Counted from the first letter of the stretch, positions 27,276-36,795 are shown. The stretch is 64,000 nt of DNA from Cupriavidus sp. D384 (GCF_001652915.1 NZ_BBQI01000009.1:248001-312000); one strand, 5' to 3'. Made by a program: numbers and translations. Notes: generated from the letters alone by a model not told the origin.

Positions 27276-29297
27276 CTAGCCGGCGATGGCCGCGTCGACC
27301 ACGTCGGGGGTCTCGATGCGCATCGTCAGCACGAATGCCTTGGCCGGCAGTGTATCGCGAGCCCCACCGCCCAGCATCCCGGTGCGGTCCAGCAACGCAT
27401 CGAGCACGATGGCGCCATAGCGCACCTGGGCGTCGTTCGCGCCGCACAGCTCGCGCGCCATGAACAGGCCCAGCCCGGTGCCCTGCGGATTGCTGGTGAA
27501 AAACGGCTCGAACAGGCTGCGCTGCTGCTCGCGCGTGACTTCCGCCCCATCGTTCCAGACGATCAGTTCGGCGTGGTGCTGGTCCAGCGCGTGGGCCAGC
27601 AGGCGGATCGATCCCGGCAGCCGGCTGCAGTAGCGCCAGGCGTTGTCCAGCAGGTTGCCCAGCACCTGCTGCAGCTGGGACGCATCGAAGATGACCGGCC
27701 CCTGCAGGTCCACGACCACGCGCACCGCATTGGGATTGACCTCGGCGCGGGCACCGGCGCGCGAGCGCATCTCCAGGCGCCAGCGGTCCACGATCTCGGG
27801 CAGCGCCTGGCCGAGATCCACCGCGCTATGGCCCGCCTTGGGGCGGCGCGACAGCTGCAGCACGTCGGACACCACCTGGTCCAGCCGGCGCACGTTGTCG
27901 CTGATGATGCGCAGCAGCCGGGCATCGATCGACGAGCCCTCGCCGCCGCCAGAATCGGCCAGCAGTTCGTTGGCCTGGCTGATGGCAGCCAGCGGATTGC
28001 GGATCTGGTGCGCCACGCTGGCCACCAGCCGGCCCATCGCCGCCAGCTTTTCCTGCTGCACCTGTTCGGCGATCCGTTCCCAGCTTTCGATATGCACCAG
28101 CACCGTGTCGCGCATTTCGCTGCGCAGCAGGGTTTCGTCCTCGGGGCTCCAGGCCATGGCCTCGTTCTGGGCAATCGCCAGGCGCAGCCGCGCGGCGCCT
28201 TCGGCGGACATGTCATGCAGGCCCATGGTATCGCCGCCCAGCGACGACACGCCGTTCAGGGTGGCCCGCAACCCCGCCAGGCCAGGCAGCACGAAGCGCA
28301 GGCGCAGGCGGGTGTGCAGCATCGGCGCGCGGCTGGCCGACGGGCGCGACGGCAACGGCAGCAATTGCAGGATGCGCGGCACATCGTCCTTGCGCTGGAT
28401 CCAGTCGCGCAACATCTCCATCAGCGGTTGCAGGCGCGGAATCCGCCGCAGGTCGAACAGCACGTTCTCGCGCTCGCCGGCCCGCACCTGCCCCTGCCTG
28501 ACCCGCTCGTGCGGCTGCACGCCCAGCAGCACGAATGCCGCCGGGTTGGCGGCCACCACGGCACCGTGGGCCCGCACCAGCATCACGCCGTCCTGCATGT
28601 CGTTGACCATCAGCCGGTTCACCAGCTGCTGCATGCGCAGTTCCTGCTCGCGTGCCAGCGCCAGCTGCTCCTGCGCGATCTGGCGGTTTGCCAGCATATA
28701 CATCAGCAGCGCGGCAATCATGAACACCAGGCCAAACAGGCCGGAGCCCAGCAGGTTGGCATCGGCCTGGCGCACCAGCAGGGTCTGGACGAACGGATTT
28801 GCCATGACCAGCATGGCCGACACCGCGGCGGTCAGCAGCGCGAACATCAGGCTGGTGAGCGCGCCGGCCTCCAGCGCGGGCAGCAGGAAGATCATCGCCA
28901 GACCTTCGCCGTGATTGCCGCTGCGGCCCAGCACCACATAGATGGCGGCCAGCAGCGCCAGGTCCACGATGACCTGCACCCGCACGCGCACATGGAAATG
29001 GCGCCGCCAGAGCGTGCCCAGCAGCGTCGCCAGCGCGATGCACAGATACGGCACCACCACCGGGATGGCGGCGGCCGTGCGCGCGGTGGCCGCCAGGTCG
29101 GTCACGGTCACGCCGGCAGCGGCGCGCTCCAGCGGCAGCCAGGCATAGCCCAGCAGCAGCACGGCCACGGCCGCGCGGGTCCAGCAGAAATAGCGCAGCA
29201 GGCGCCAGTGGAAGTCGGGCGGTTCGGGCTGGCGCCAGAGATCGACCAGCGTATGCCAGCCGCTCAGCCGGGACCAGACCGACGCCCGGCGCATCAT
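27276..29297 (-). CDS. pilS: Sensor histidine kinase PilS
   Basis: A 673-residue membrane kinase. About six transmembrane helices occupy residues 30-200, then a PAS-like domain (NDMQDGVMLVRAHGAVVAAN), the HisKA box SVAHQIRNPLAAISQANEL and HATPase motifs QVLGNLLDNAWRYC and GTGLGLFMAREL. The partner regulator lies 38 bases downstream. The ATG at 29297 overlaps the stop of the preceding small gene (ATGA), which fixes the start; the frame is open much further upstream only by chance. Confidence 0.92.
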   Translation of the reverse strand: MMRRASVWSRLSGWHTLVDLWRQPEPPDFHWRLLRYFCWTRAAVAVLLLGYAWLPLERAAAGVTVTDLAATARTAAAIPVVVPYLCIALATLLGTLWRRHFHVRVRVQVIVDLALLAAIYVVLGRSGNHGEGLAMIFLLPALEAGALTSLMFALLTAAVSAMLVMANPFVQTLLVRQADANLLGSGLFGLVFMIAALLMYMLANRQIAQEQLALAREQELRMQQLVNRLMVNDMQDGVMLVRAHGAVVAANPAAFVLLGVQPHERVRQGQVRAGERENVLFDLRRIPRLQPLMEMLRDWIQRKDDVPRILQLLPLPSRPSASRAPMLHTRLRLRFVLPGLAGLRATLNGVSSLGGDTMGLHDMSAEGAARLRLAIAQNEAMAWSPEDETLLRSEMRDTVLVHIESWERIAEQVQQEKLAAMGRLVASVAHQIRNPLAAISQANELLADSGGGEGSSIDARLLRIISDNVRRLDQVVSDVLQLSRRPKAGHSAVDLGQALPEIVDRWRLEMRSRAGARAEVNPNAVRVVVDLQGPVIFDASQLQQVLGNLLDNAWRYCSRLPGSIRLLAHALDQHHAELIVWNDGAEVTREQQRSLFEPFFTSNPQGTGLGLFMARELCGANDAQVRYGAIVLDALLDRTGMLGGGARDTLPAKAFVLTMRIETPDVVDAAIAG

Positions 29298-29560
29298 GCC
29301 CCGCCCTCGCCGGCCGAATCCGGAAGGTGGCTGCGGCGGCAGTAGTGCTGCCCCTGCCACGCAATGGCGTCGGTGCGCGGCAGGTGTACGCCGCAATGGG
29401 CGCACTGCACCATCGGCTGGCTGGCGTCCGGACTGGCCGGTTCGCGGCCGCCGGCGGCATTGCGCCGCGCCGGCCCGGAATCCTGGCGCGCACTGGCGCG
29501 CTGGCGCAGCCACCAGAGAACGCCCAGCACGACGGCCAGCAAAATGAAGATTCTTGCCAT
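29294..29560 (-). CDS. Small zinc-ribbon membrane protein (PP0621-like)
   Basis: An 88-residue protein. A single N-terminal transmembrane helix (IFILLAVVLGVLWWL) is followed by a basic, flexible segment and a C-terminal putative metal site, VQCAHCGVHLP and HYCRRSHL. This matches the PP0621 family, which has no known function. It overlaps pilS by 4 bases (ATGA), so it is probably made together with PilS and may act with it. Confidence 0.82.
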   Translation of the reverse strand: MARIFILLAVVLGVLWWLRQRASARQDSGPARRNAAGGREPASPDASQPMVQCAHCGVHLPRTDAIAWQGQHYCRRSHLPDSAGEGGA

Positions 29561-29626
29561 GGATCGGAAATACAGGAACGGGTTGGCCTGGGGAAGGGAC
29601 GATGGAGAAGGGGCGACGGACCCCGG

Positions 29627-30571
29627 TCAGGTGATCCGGTGCAGCACCACCTCGATCACGAAGCGGCTGCCCACATAGGCCAGCAACAGGATGCCGAACG
29701 ATGCAATGACCCAGCGCAATGCCGTGCGGCCGCGCCAGCCGCGGAAATGCCGGCCGATCAGGATACCCCCGAACATCAGCCAGGAAATGATCGCGAAAAC
29801 GGTCTTGTGATCCACCCGGAACGCCCGGGCGAACAGCTGCTCGGAGAACAGGAAGCCCGACGCGATGGTCAGCGTCAGCAGCACGAAGCCGGCAGCGATC
29901 AGGCGAAACAGCAGTTTTTCGAGCGTCAGCAGCGGCGGCAGCAGGTCGAGCCAGCGGCCCAGCCACTGCCCGGACGCGGGCTCGCCCGCCGCGGGTCGGG
30001 TAAAACCGTGCAGCCGGCGCTCGGCCAGCAGCATCAGGAAAGCATGGAAGGCGGCCAGCGTGAACAGCCCGTAGGCCACGTTGGCAATCACGAAATGCAG
30101 CTTGAACAGCGGCCGCGCCGCGTAGCCCAGGATCTGCGCCCCCGGAAACGCCAGCGGCATCAGGCTTGCCAGCATCGCCACCGGAAACACGATCAGCCCC
30201 AGTCCGGCCAGCGAAAAGAAGAAGCTCTCTATCCAGTAGATGCCCACCCCCAGCCAGAGCATGGCCGACAGCGCGAAGGCAAACCCGAACATCATGTGGT
30301 CTGCCGGGAAAATGGTCTCGTGCAGCAGTACGCCGTGGCTGACCAGTGCGGCCATGACCAGCCCATGCCACCAGGCAGGCTGGCCGTCGGTGCGCCCGCC
30401 GTTGGGCGTGGGCGATGGCATCAGCACGGCCGTCGCGCCGGCTCCGGGACGCCCGGATGGCCCGACCGTGGCCCCGCCGGCTGCCGCCAGTTGCGGGTTG
30501 CGCGTCGCCCAGCCGTGAAAGGCCAGGCCGCAGTAGAGAATTGCCGTCAAGGCATACAGTACAATGGCCAT
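29627..30571 (-). CDS. CcsA/YpjD-like cytochrome c assembly-family membrane protein
   Basis: A 314-residue polytopic membrane protein with about eight transmembrane helices. It aligns by eye with the CcsA/HemX-like family (PADHMMFGFAFALSAMLWLGVGIYW, AVDHKTVFAIISWLMFGGILIGRH-like segment with conserved His). In many proteobacteria the ypjD homologue sits head-to-head with ffh, as here. True cytochrome c assembly function is not shown; the E. coli homologue has been linked to other membrane roles. Confidence 0.85.
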   Translation of the reverse strand: MAIVLYALTAILYCGLAFHGWATRNPQLAAAGGATVGPSGRPGAGATAVLMPSPTPNGGRTDGQPAWWHGLVMAALVSHGVLLHETIFPADHMMFGFAFALSAMLWLGVGIYWIESFFFSLAGLGLIVFPVAMLASLMPLAFPGAQILGYAARPLFKLHFVIANVAYGLFTLAAFHAFLMLLAERRLHGFTRPAAGEPASGQWLGRWLDLLPPLLTLEKLLFRLIAAGFVLLTLTIASGFLFSEQLFARAFRVDHKTVFAIISWLMFGGILIGRHFRGWRGRTALRWVIASFGILLLAYVGSRFVIEVVLHRIT

Positions 30572-30689
30572 TTGCGCAGTTTACCTTAGTGCCATCACGG
30601 GTGGTTCTGGCGATGGGATTCCCGCCACACCGCCCCTGCCCGAGCCGGCTGCGCCCCGCATTCAAGCCGATTTCCTCCCCTTTTCTGCC

Positions 30690-32081
30690 ATGCTGGATAA
30701 CCTCACACAACGCCTGGCGCGGGTCGTCAAGACCATGCGCGGCGAGGCCCGACTGACCGAGGCCAACACTGCCGAGATGCTGCGCGAAGTGCGCCTTGCC
30801 ATGCTCGAAGCCGACGTGGCGCTGCCGGTCGTGCGTGACTTCATCTCCCGCGTCAAGGAAAAGGCGCTTGGCGAGGATGTGGTCACGAGCCTGACCCCGG
30901 GCCAGGCCCTGGTGGGCGTGGTGCAGCGCGAGCTGACCGCAATCATCGGCGGCGACGACGCCATTGCCGACCCGAAGATTACCGAGCTGAACCTGAACGT
31001 CCAGCCGCCGGCCGTGATCCTGATGGCCGGCCTGCAGGGTGCGGGCAAGACCACTACGTCCGGCAAGCTGGCCAAGTGGCTCAAGGAAAACAAGAAGAAG
31101 AAGGTGCTGACGGTGTCGTGCGACGTGTACCGTCCCGCCGCTATCGCCCAGCTCAAGACCGTGTCCGAACAGGTGGGCGCGGACTTCTTCCCGTCGCAGC
31201 CCGACCAGAAGCCGGTGGACATTGCCCGCGCGGCGCTGGACTGGGCCCGCAAGCACTACCACGACGTGCTGATCGTCGATACGGCCGGCCGCCTTGGTAT
31301 CGACGAGGCGATGATGCAGGAAATCGCCGCGCTGCACGCCGAACTGAAGCCCGCCGAAACCCTGTTCGTGGTCGATGCCATGCTGGGCCAGGACGCCGTG
31401 AACACGGCCAAGGCGTTCAACGATGCCCTGCCGCTGACCGGCGTGGTGCTGACCAAGCTGGACGGCGACGCCCGGGGCGGTGCCGCGTTGTCCGTACGTC
31501 ACATCACCGGCCGGCCGATCAAGTTCGTCGGCGTGGCCGAAAAGCTCGACGGCCTGGAACCCTTCTATCCGGATCGCATGGCCCAGCGCATTCTGGGCAT
31601 GGGCGACATCCTCGCGCTGGTGGAAGAAGCCCAGCGCGGCGTGGACATGGAAGCGGCCGAGAAGCTGGCCAAGAAGATCAAGAAGACCGGCGGTTTCGAC
31701 CTTGAGGACTTCAAGGCGCAGATCGGCCAGATGAAGAAGATGGGCGGCCTGGGCAGCCTGGTCGACAAGCTGCCGGCCCAGTTCGCGCAGCAGGCGCAGG
31801 GCGCCAACATGGACCAGGCCGAAAAGCAGGTGCGCCGCATGGAGGGCATCATCAACAGCATGACGGCCGCCGAACGTGCCAAGCCCGAACTGATCAAGGC
31901 CAGCCGCAAGCGCCGCATCGCCGCGGGCGCCGGCGTGCCGGTGCAGGAAGTGAACCGCCTGCTGAACCAGTTCGACCAGATGCAGGGCATGATGAAGAAG
32001 CTCAAGGGCGGCGGCATGATGAAGATGATGCGCCAGATGGGTGCCATGAAGGGCGGCATGAAGGGCCTCTTCAACCGCTGA
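30690..32081 (+). CDS. ffh: Signal recognition particle protein Ffh
   Basis: A 463-residue SRP GTPase that binds 4.5S RNA and signal sequences for co-translational membrane targeting. The N domain is at 1-90. G domain motifs are GLQGAGKTTTSGKLA, DTAGRLGIDE and TKLDGDARGG. The methionine-rich M domain occupies about 300-463 (MQGMMKKLKGGGMMKMMRQMG). The ATG at 30690 begins the conserved MLDNLTQRL; upstream open frame is not coding. Hpt follows 50 bases downstream. Confidence 0.97.
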   Translation: MLDNLTQRLARVVKTMRGEARLTEANTAEMLREVRLAMLEADVALPVVRDFISRVKEKALGEDVVTSLTPGQALVGVVQRELTAIIGGDDAIADPKITELNLNVQPPAVILMAGLQGAGKTTTSGKLAKWLKENKKKKVLTVSCDVYRPAAIAQLKTVSEQVGADFFPSQPDQKPVDIARAALDWARKHYHDVLIVDTAGRLGIDEAMMQEIAALHAELKPAETLFVVDAMLGQDAVNTAKAFNDALPLTGVVLTKLDGDARGGAALSVRHITGRPIKFVGVAEKLDGLEPFYPDRMAQRILGMGDILALVEEAQRGVDMEAAEKLAKKIKKTGGFDLEDFKAQIGQMKKMGGLGSLVDKLPAQFAQQAQGANMDQAEKQVRRMEGIINSMTAAERAKPELIKASRKRRIAAGAGVPVQEVNRLLNQFDQMQGMMKKLKGGGMMKMMRQMGAMKGGMKGLFNR

Positions 32082-32131
32082 CCCGCTCCCGACACTGATT
32101 CCCGCAAAAGACAAGTAACAGGACACCGATC

Positions 32132-32674
32132 ATGATGACCGTCGAACAGGCCCGCGAACTCTGGGCCAGCTCCGAGGAAATCGTCAGCGCCGAAGAGGTG
32201 CAGCAATCGCTGGACCGCATGGCCAGCGAGATTACCGACAAGATGGGCAACGACTTCCCGCTGGTGCTGTCCGTGATGGGCGGCGCCGTGGTGTTCACGG
32301 GCATGTTGCTGCCCAAGCTGCAGTTTCCGCTGGAATTCGACTACATCCACCTTTCGCGCTACAACAACAAGACGGTGGGTGGCGAGATGCAATGGCGCGT
32401 GGCGCCTCGCGAATCGGTCAAGGACCGTGTGGTGCTGGTGCTTGACGACATCCTCGACGAAGGCGAGACCATGGCGGCCATCCGCCAGCGCATCATGGAC
32501 ATGGGCGCCAGGGAATTCCACGCCGCCGTGCTGTGCGAAAAGACGCTGACCAAGCTCAAGCCGATGCACCCCGACTTCTGCGGCTTCAAGGTGCCCGACC
32601 GCTACGTCTTTGGCTGCGGCATGGACGTCAAGGGCTACTGGCGCAACCTCGGCGCCATCCGCGCCCTGGTCTGA
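32132..32674 (+). CDS. hpt: Hypoxanthine-guanine phosphoribosyltransferase
   Basis: A 180-residue purine salvage enzyme. The PRPP-binding motif VVLVLDDILDEGET (about 102-115), the flap region HLSRYNNKTVG and the C-terminal VFGCGMDVKGYWRNL are diagnostic of the betaproteobacterial HGPRT type. The second Met (32135) could equally be the start. It shares strand with ffh. A weak GC hairpin (CGGGGC/GCCCCG, 32682-32700) lies after the stop. Confidence 0.93.
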   Translation: MMTVEQARELWASSEEIVSAEEVQQSLDRMASEITDKMGNDFPLVLSVMGGAVVFTGMLLPKLQFPLEFDYIHLSRYNNKTVGGEMQWRVAPRESVKDRVVLVLDDILDEGETMAAIRQRIMDMGAREFHAAVLCEKTLTKLKPMHPDFCGFKVPDRYVFGCGMDVKGYWRNLGAIRALV

Positions 32675-32716
32675 ACGATACCGGGGCCATTGAAGCCCCG
32701 TCTGCCCGCGCTGCGC

Positions 32717-33349
32717 TCAGTGCGGGTGGGCGCCCAGGATAGGCCAGAGCGATGCCAGCAGCAGCAACGCCATCGTCACATTGAACACGCGCAGCACGCG
32801 CGGATTCGCCAGCCAGCGGCGCAACGCCGCGCCAAACACCGCCCACGTGGTGATGCTTGGCAGGTTCACCACCCCGCACAGCACCGCCATCAGGGCCGCA
32901 TTGGTCCACAGGTTGGGATGCAGCACATAGGCGCTGCACGCGCCAACCGCCATCACCCACGCCTTGGGATTCACCCACTGGAACGCCGCCGCGCGCAGGA
33001 AAGTCATGGGCCGCGCCACCTCGCGGTCCTGCAGCCCGCCGGCCGTGGCCAGCTTCCACGCCAGCCAGACCAGATAGGCCGTGGCCGCCACGCGCAGCAC
33101 GCTCCACGTCCACGGAATCGCCGTGAACACCGAGCCCAGGCCCAACCCCACGATGACCATCATCACCACCATGCCGATGCAGATGCCGAGCAGATGCGGC
33201 ACGGTACGGCGCAGGCCGAAGTTGACGCCCGAAGCCAGCAGCATCGTGTTGTTCGGGCCGGGAGTGATCGACGAGACCAGCACGAAGGCGCTATAGGCCA
33301 TCAACGCGCCCGTACTGGCGGCAAGTTCGAGGGGAAGGGTCAGAGCCAT
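32717..33349 (-). CDS. LysE-family amino-acid exporter
   Basis: A 210-residue inner-membrane protein with about six helices. The family motif SSITPGPNNTMLLASG is near residue 27, with FQWVNPKAWVMAVGA about 125. These proteins export amino acids or homoserine lactone-like compounds; the substrate is unknown. AGGAG lies before the ATG. A second, divergent-in-sequence LysE gene follows upstream on the same strand. Confidence 0.9.
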   Translation of the reverse strand: MALTLPLELAASTGALMAYSAFVLVSSITPGPNNTMLLASGVNFGLRRTVPHLLGICIGMVVMMVIVGLGLGSVFTAIPWTWSVLRVAATAYLVWLAWKLATAGGLQDREVARPMTFLRAAAFQWVNPKAWVMAVGACSAYVLHPNLWTNAALMAVLCGVVNLPSITTWAVFGAALRRWLANPRVLRVFNVTMALLLLASLWPILGAHPH

Positions 33350-33460
33350 GACGGCGCTCCTGAAAATCGAAACAGGCGCTCAGTCTAGGGACACTGCTCA
33401 GTACAGTACCGATACAGTTGAGGCGAAATGTGCCGGTACGGCATCGGTCGCGCAGCCACG

Positions 33461-34132
33461 CTAGCGGCCAGCGGCATGGATGGCGACCGCGACGGCCATT
33501 CCCCACAGCACCACGCCGGTAGCCCGTTCGACGGTACGTACCGAGCGCACAAAACGCCCCATCACGACCGGATGCCGCACGGCGGCCGCCACGGCGATAT
33601 CCCACAGCAGCACCGCTGCGAACATCCACACCCCATAGGCGGCCTGCGTGGTCAGCGACGTGGACCGCCCCGCCAGCACGGCAAACAGGCTGGCGTAGAA
33701 CAGCCCGTTCTTGGGATTGAGGACAGCCGACAAAAAGCCCGAGCCAACCTGCGCCAGATACGCGGGGCCGGGCATGGCGCCGGATGTCCGTGGTGCATCG
33801 GCAATATCCGCGGGCGCGGCGGGCAGCCGCACGGCGCCACGCGCACGCAGGAATTTCCACCCCATCCACATCAGGTAGGCGCAGCCGGCCCATTGCAGCG
33901 CGCCGAACAGGCCGTGCATGCCGGCCGTGGCAGCCAGTCCCGCAAGCGCCAGCGCAATATAGACGCCGTTGCCCAGCGCGATGCCCAGGCATACGCCGAT
34001 GGCGCTGCGCACGCCGTCGACCATCGACGCCCTGACCACCAGGAAAAAGTCCGGCCCCGGACTCAGCAACGCCAGCCCATGCGCGCCGGCCACCATCGCA
34101 AACTGCTGCCACGACGCCTGATCGAATCCCAT
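33461..34132 (-). CDS. LysE-family exporter (second)
   Basis: A 223-residue transporter. The motif ALLSPGPDFFLVVRAS near residue 20 and FLSAVLNPKNGLFYASLF near 135 are typical of the RhtB/LysE group. The start was moved from 34183 to the ATG at 34132, which has GGGAGG 5 bases upstream. The two LysE genes share little identity, so they probably serve different solutes. The adjacent AraC gene may regulate one or both. Confidence 0.88.
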   Translation of the reverse strand: MGFDQASWQQFAMVAGAHGLALLSPGPDFFLVVRASMVDGVRSAIGVCLGIALGNGVYIALALAGLAATAGMHGLFGALQWAGCAYLMWMGWKFLRARGAVRLPAAPADIADAPRTSGAMPGPAYLAQVGSGFLSAVLNPKNGLFYASLFAVLAGRSTSLTTQAAYGVWMFAAVLLWDIAVAAAVRHPVVMGRFVRSVRTVERATGVVLWGMAVAVAIHAAGR

Positions 34133-34263
34133 CCCAGCCTCCCTGCCTTTGAACACGTGTCGAGGCGGGCAGTCTGGCGGCACCGGCGCGGCAAGGATTG
34201 AAGAAAATTGCGCGGGGCGCGCGGTGGTCCCGAAGGCTGAAGCCTGGAGGCCCCGGAGTCCAG

Positions 34264-35121
34264 CTAGCCCAGCCGCTGATACGCGCGCGGGGTCAGCGCC
34301 ACGCGCTGGCGGAATGCGCGATGAAAGTGGCTCTGGTCGGCAAACCCGAGCTGCTGGGCTACATCGGCCGGGGCATGGCCACGGCGCAGCAGCCGGCGCG
34401 CATGCTGGATGCGGATATCGATCTGGAACGCATGCGGCGTCATGCCAATCCGCGCCCGGAAATGGCGGATCAACTGATAGCGGCTCATCCCCGCCACCTC
34501 GGCCAGCTGGGCCAGCGGCAGTGCGTCGCCATGGCGGTCGTGCAGCAGCGCGGTCACGCGATCGAGCGGGCCGTCCGCAGGCAACCGATCTGCCGGCATG
34601 CCCTGCCCGCGCCCATTCGGCCCATCCTTCGCCAGCCAGGCCTGCATGTCGCCCACGAATGCCACCAGCGCCGCCTCCTTTTCCACCACCTCGGCATCGG
34701 AAAACAGCATCGCGTTCAGCGCGCAGACCAGCGCGTACGGCGCAGCATCATCGGTGACGTGGACCCGCCGCACGCGGGCCCGGCCCGCCTCGTCCAGCAC
34801 CGCATCGGCCCATGCCGCGTCGATATGGATCATCTGGTAGCTCCAGCGCCCGTCGGGCACCGGGTTGCAGGCATGCACGCAGCCGGCGGGCACCCACACC
34901 ACTGCGCCCGGCGCCAGCCGGGTATCGCGCCGGACGTTGCGCTGGTCATGGCCGAAGACACTGGCGCCGCCGTCGACGGCGCCGACCGACAGCGTGGGAT
35001 GCGTATGCGGAAGGTAGGCGGCCTGGCTATCGCAGGCGCGCCGGCTTTCGACCACGGGCAGCGCCGGGTCGAACCAGAAGCGGCTCAGCCCCGGCTGCGA
35101 TACGGATGCTCGCGCAGCCAT
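34264..35121 (-). CDS. AraC-family transcriptional regulator
   Basis: A 285-residue regulator. The N-terminal cupin-like arm (HTHPTLSVGAVDGG, GAVVWVPAGCVHACNP) is followed at about 190-285 by the AraC double helix-turn-helix (LAQLAEVAGMSRYQLIRHF, ADVAQQLGFADQSHFHRAFR). Similar proteins next to LysE genes control amino-acid export, which is an inference here. The most likely ATG (35121) lies 37 bases inside the preceding dioxygenase gene, so expression may be coupled. Confidence 0.9.
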   Translation of the reverse strand: MAARASVSQPGLSRFWFDPALPVVESRRACDSQAAYLPHTHPTLSVGAVDGGASVFGHDQRNVRRDTRLAPGAVVWVPAGCVHACNPVPDGRWSYQMIHIDAAWADAVLDEAGRARVRRVHVTDDAAPYALVCALNAMLFSDAEVVEKEAALVAFVGDMQAWLAKDGPNGRGQGMPADRLPADGPLDRVTALLHDRHGDALPLAQLAEVAGMSRYQLIRHFRARIGMTPHAFQIDIRIQHARRLLRRGHAPADVAQQLGFADQSHFHRAFRQRVALTPRAYQRLG

Positions 35122-36020
35122 TTGGTGGCAATCCACTTCTCTCCGGACGCCACGGGCAGTCCGGCATGCAGCGTGCGGTCGTCGAGCGTGCCGTCGGGCT
35201 GCTTGTAGCGGAAGAACACCGCATTGCCCTTGACCGGCGCCACCTCCAGACCAACCCGCGGGAACGCCGTGGCGCCCCCGGCCGGCGGACTGTTCAGGTA
35301 GATCACCAGCGTAGCCACGCGCTGGCCGCCCACGCGCAGCTGGCGCGCTTCGCCGGGGCGTTGCGGATTGAAGAAATCGAAATGCGGCTGGTACTCGCCG
35401 CCGGGCTTGTAGTTAAGGATCTGCAGGCCCTCGCCATGCTCGACCGGCAAGCCTGTGATGGCGGCGATACGGGCCTCGATCTGCTGGATCAGCGCATGCT
35501 CGCCAACCTGGAACATCGCGCCCATGCTGGTGCGGGCGTCGATCAGGTTTTCATCGCCGGTGTCCGGATTCACCACGGGCGAGCGCTGCAGGCGGTCGCG
35601 CGCCAGCGAGATCAGCGCGTCGCACTCGGTGCCATCCAGCAGATTCTGCAGCAGCAGGATGCGCGGCGCCTCCAGCGCGAACAGGATCGGCATCTCGCGC
35701 CCTTCGTGGCGGAACGCGTTGCTGCCGGCGGCCGGTGTGGACGCTGCAGCCGCCACAGCCCCGGCAGCCGGAACTGCCGACGCCGCAGGCTGGCCCGCCC
35801 GCCGGGTCACTACCGGCGCGGGTGCCGGCGCCTGCCTGGGCGGCGGGCGGTGGCCCAGCGCGGCATTGACGGTATCGCGGGCGAACGTGGCGTCGTAGCC
35901 CGACCGCAACATCGACAGCACCAGCGATTCGGCATCGAAGCCCTGCTCGATATGGCGCTTCAGCCATAGTTCGAGTTCGGGGGACGTGGCGCGATACCCT
36001 GCGCGGGACTCACGTGTCAT
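35085..36020 (-). CDS. Prolyl-4-hydroxylase-like Fe(II)/2-oxoglutarate dioxygenase
   Basis: A 311-residue protein. The C-terminal 2OG-Fe(II) oxygenase domain (about 115-306) has the iron ligands H213 and D215 in YQPHFDFF and H285 in RTLHAG, and K295 ten residues later as in prolyl 4-hydroxylases. Residues 1-60 form a helical domain also seen in related bacterial proteins, then a Pro/Ala linker of about 40 residues. Substrate unknown; bacterial homologues hydroxylate proline in proteins or free amino acids. It overlaps the transglycosylase gene by 4 bases. Confidence 0.9.
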   Translation of the reverse strand: MTRESRAGYRATSPELELWLKRHIEQGFDAESLVLSMLRSGYDATFARDTVNAALGHRPPPRQAPAPAPVVTRRAGQPAASAVPAAGAVAAAASTPAAGSNAFRHEGREMPILFALEAPRILLLQNLLDGTECDALISLARDRLQRSPVVNPDTGDENLIDARTSMGAMFQVGEHALIQQIEARIAAITGLPVEHGEGLQILNYKPGGEYQPHFDFFNPQRPGEARQLRVGGQRVATLVIYLNSPPAGGATAFPRVGLEVAPVKGNAVFFRYKQPDGTLDDRTLHAGLPVASGEKWIATKWLREHPYRSRG

Positions 36021-36778
36021 GACGGATTCGCCAGCCGCTGCGGCGAGAACGGGTTACGCGCAGGCGATTCGGGCGGCAGCGTGCGGCGTGCCGGCGCCGT
36101 GGCCGCGGGCGCCGCGCCGTCGGGGTCGCCGGCGATCGTGACCGTGGCCTCGGAATACTGCCAGCGCTTCCAGGCGCCCAGCACCGCATTGGGATATTCG
36201 GGGCGGCCACGGCTGCCGTTGTAACGGCCCAGCGCCAAGAACAGGTCGCCGTTCTCGCGATCCAGATAGTGGCGCAGGATCGTGCAGCCGTAGCGCAGGT
36301 TGCTTTGCAGGTGGAACAGCTTGCGCGTGTCACCGTCACCGATAGAGCGTACCCAGAACGGCATCACCTGCATCAGCCCGCGAGCATCGGCCGAACTGAT
36401 GGCGTACTTGCGGAATCCGCTTTCCACCTGCACCAGGCCCAGCACCAGCGACGGCTCCAGTCCGGCCCGCTTGGCTTCGTAATAAACCGTTTCGATCAGT
36501 TCGACGCGCGTCTGCGGATCGGGCATCCGCGATTCCAGCCGCCGCGACATCTCACCCAGCCATTTCAGGTAGCCAAGCTTCTCGCCGCCGGACGCAAACG
36601 TCGGACGCACCGGCCGGTTATCGGCAATCGCCGCAGCCAGCGCGCCCCGCACGGAATCGGCCAGCGCCTCTTCCTTCTGCGCGCCGGCGCAGGCTGCCGT
36701 GGACAACACGGCACAAAACACGCCGCCAGCCAGGGCGGCAGCCCAGCGGCGGGACATCGGCAGGCCAGCGGCGCGCAT
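36017..36778 (-). CDS. Lytic transglycosylase (SLT domain)
   Basis: A 253-residue periplasmic peptidoglycan lyase. The signal peptide ends near TAACAGA. The SLT domain spans about 95-200, with the catalytic Glu in GLVQVESGFRKYA and motifs SADARGLMQVMPFW and RYNGSRGRPEY. It cleaves the MurNAc-GlcNAc bond to give 1,6-anhydro ends. The C-terminal 50 residues are Pro/Ala-rich. Proline-tRNA ligase lies 17 bases upstream and the dioxygenase overlaps its end, forming one transcription unit. Confidence 0.92.
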   Translation of the reverse strand: MRAAGLPMSRRWAAALAGGVFCAVLSTAACAGAQKEEALADSVRGALAAAIADNRPVRPTFASGGEKLGYLKWLGEMSRRLESRMPDPQTRVELIETVYYEAKRAGLEPSLVLGLVQVESGFRKYAISSADARGLMQVMPFWVRSIGDGDTRKLFHLQSNLRYGCTILRHYLDRENGDLFLALGRYNGSRGRPEYPNAVLGAWKRWQYSEATVTIAGDPDGAAPAATAPARRTLPPESPARNPFSPQRLANPS

Positions 36779-36795
36779 GACGCTTCGACCGTCGC

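Noticed and set aside
27276..32126. A 1616-codon minus-strand open frame
   Set aside because: Only its last 673 codons are PilS. The rest runs antisense to ffh and through other genes with no domains; high GC removes stop codons.
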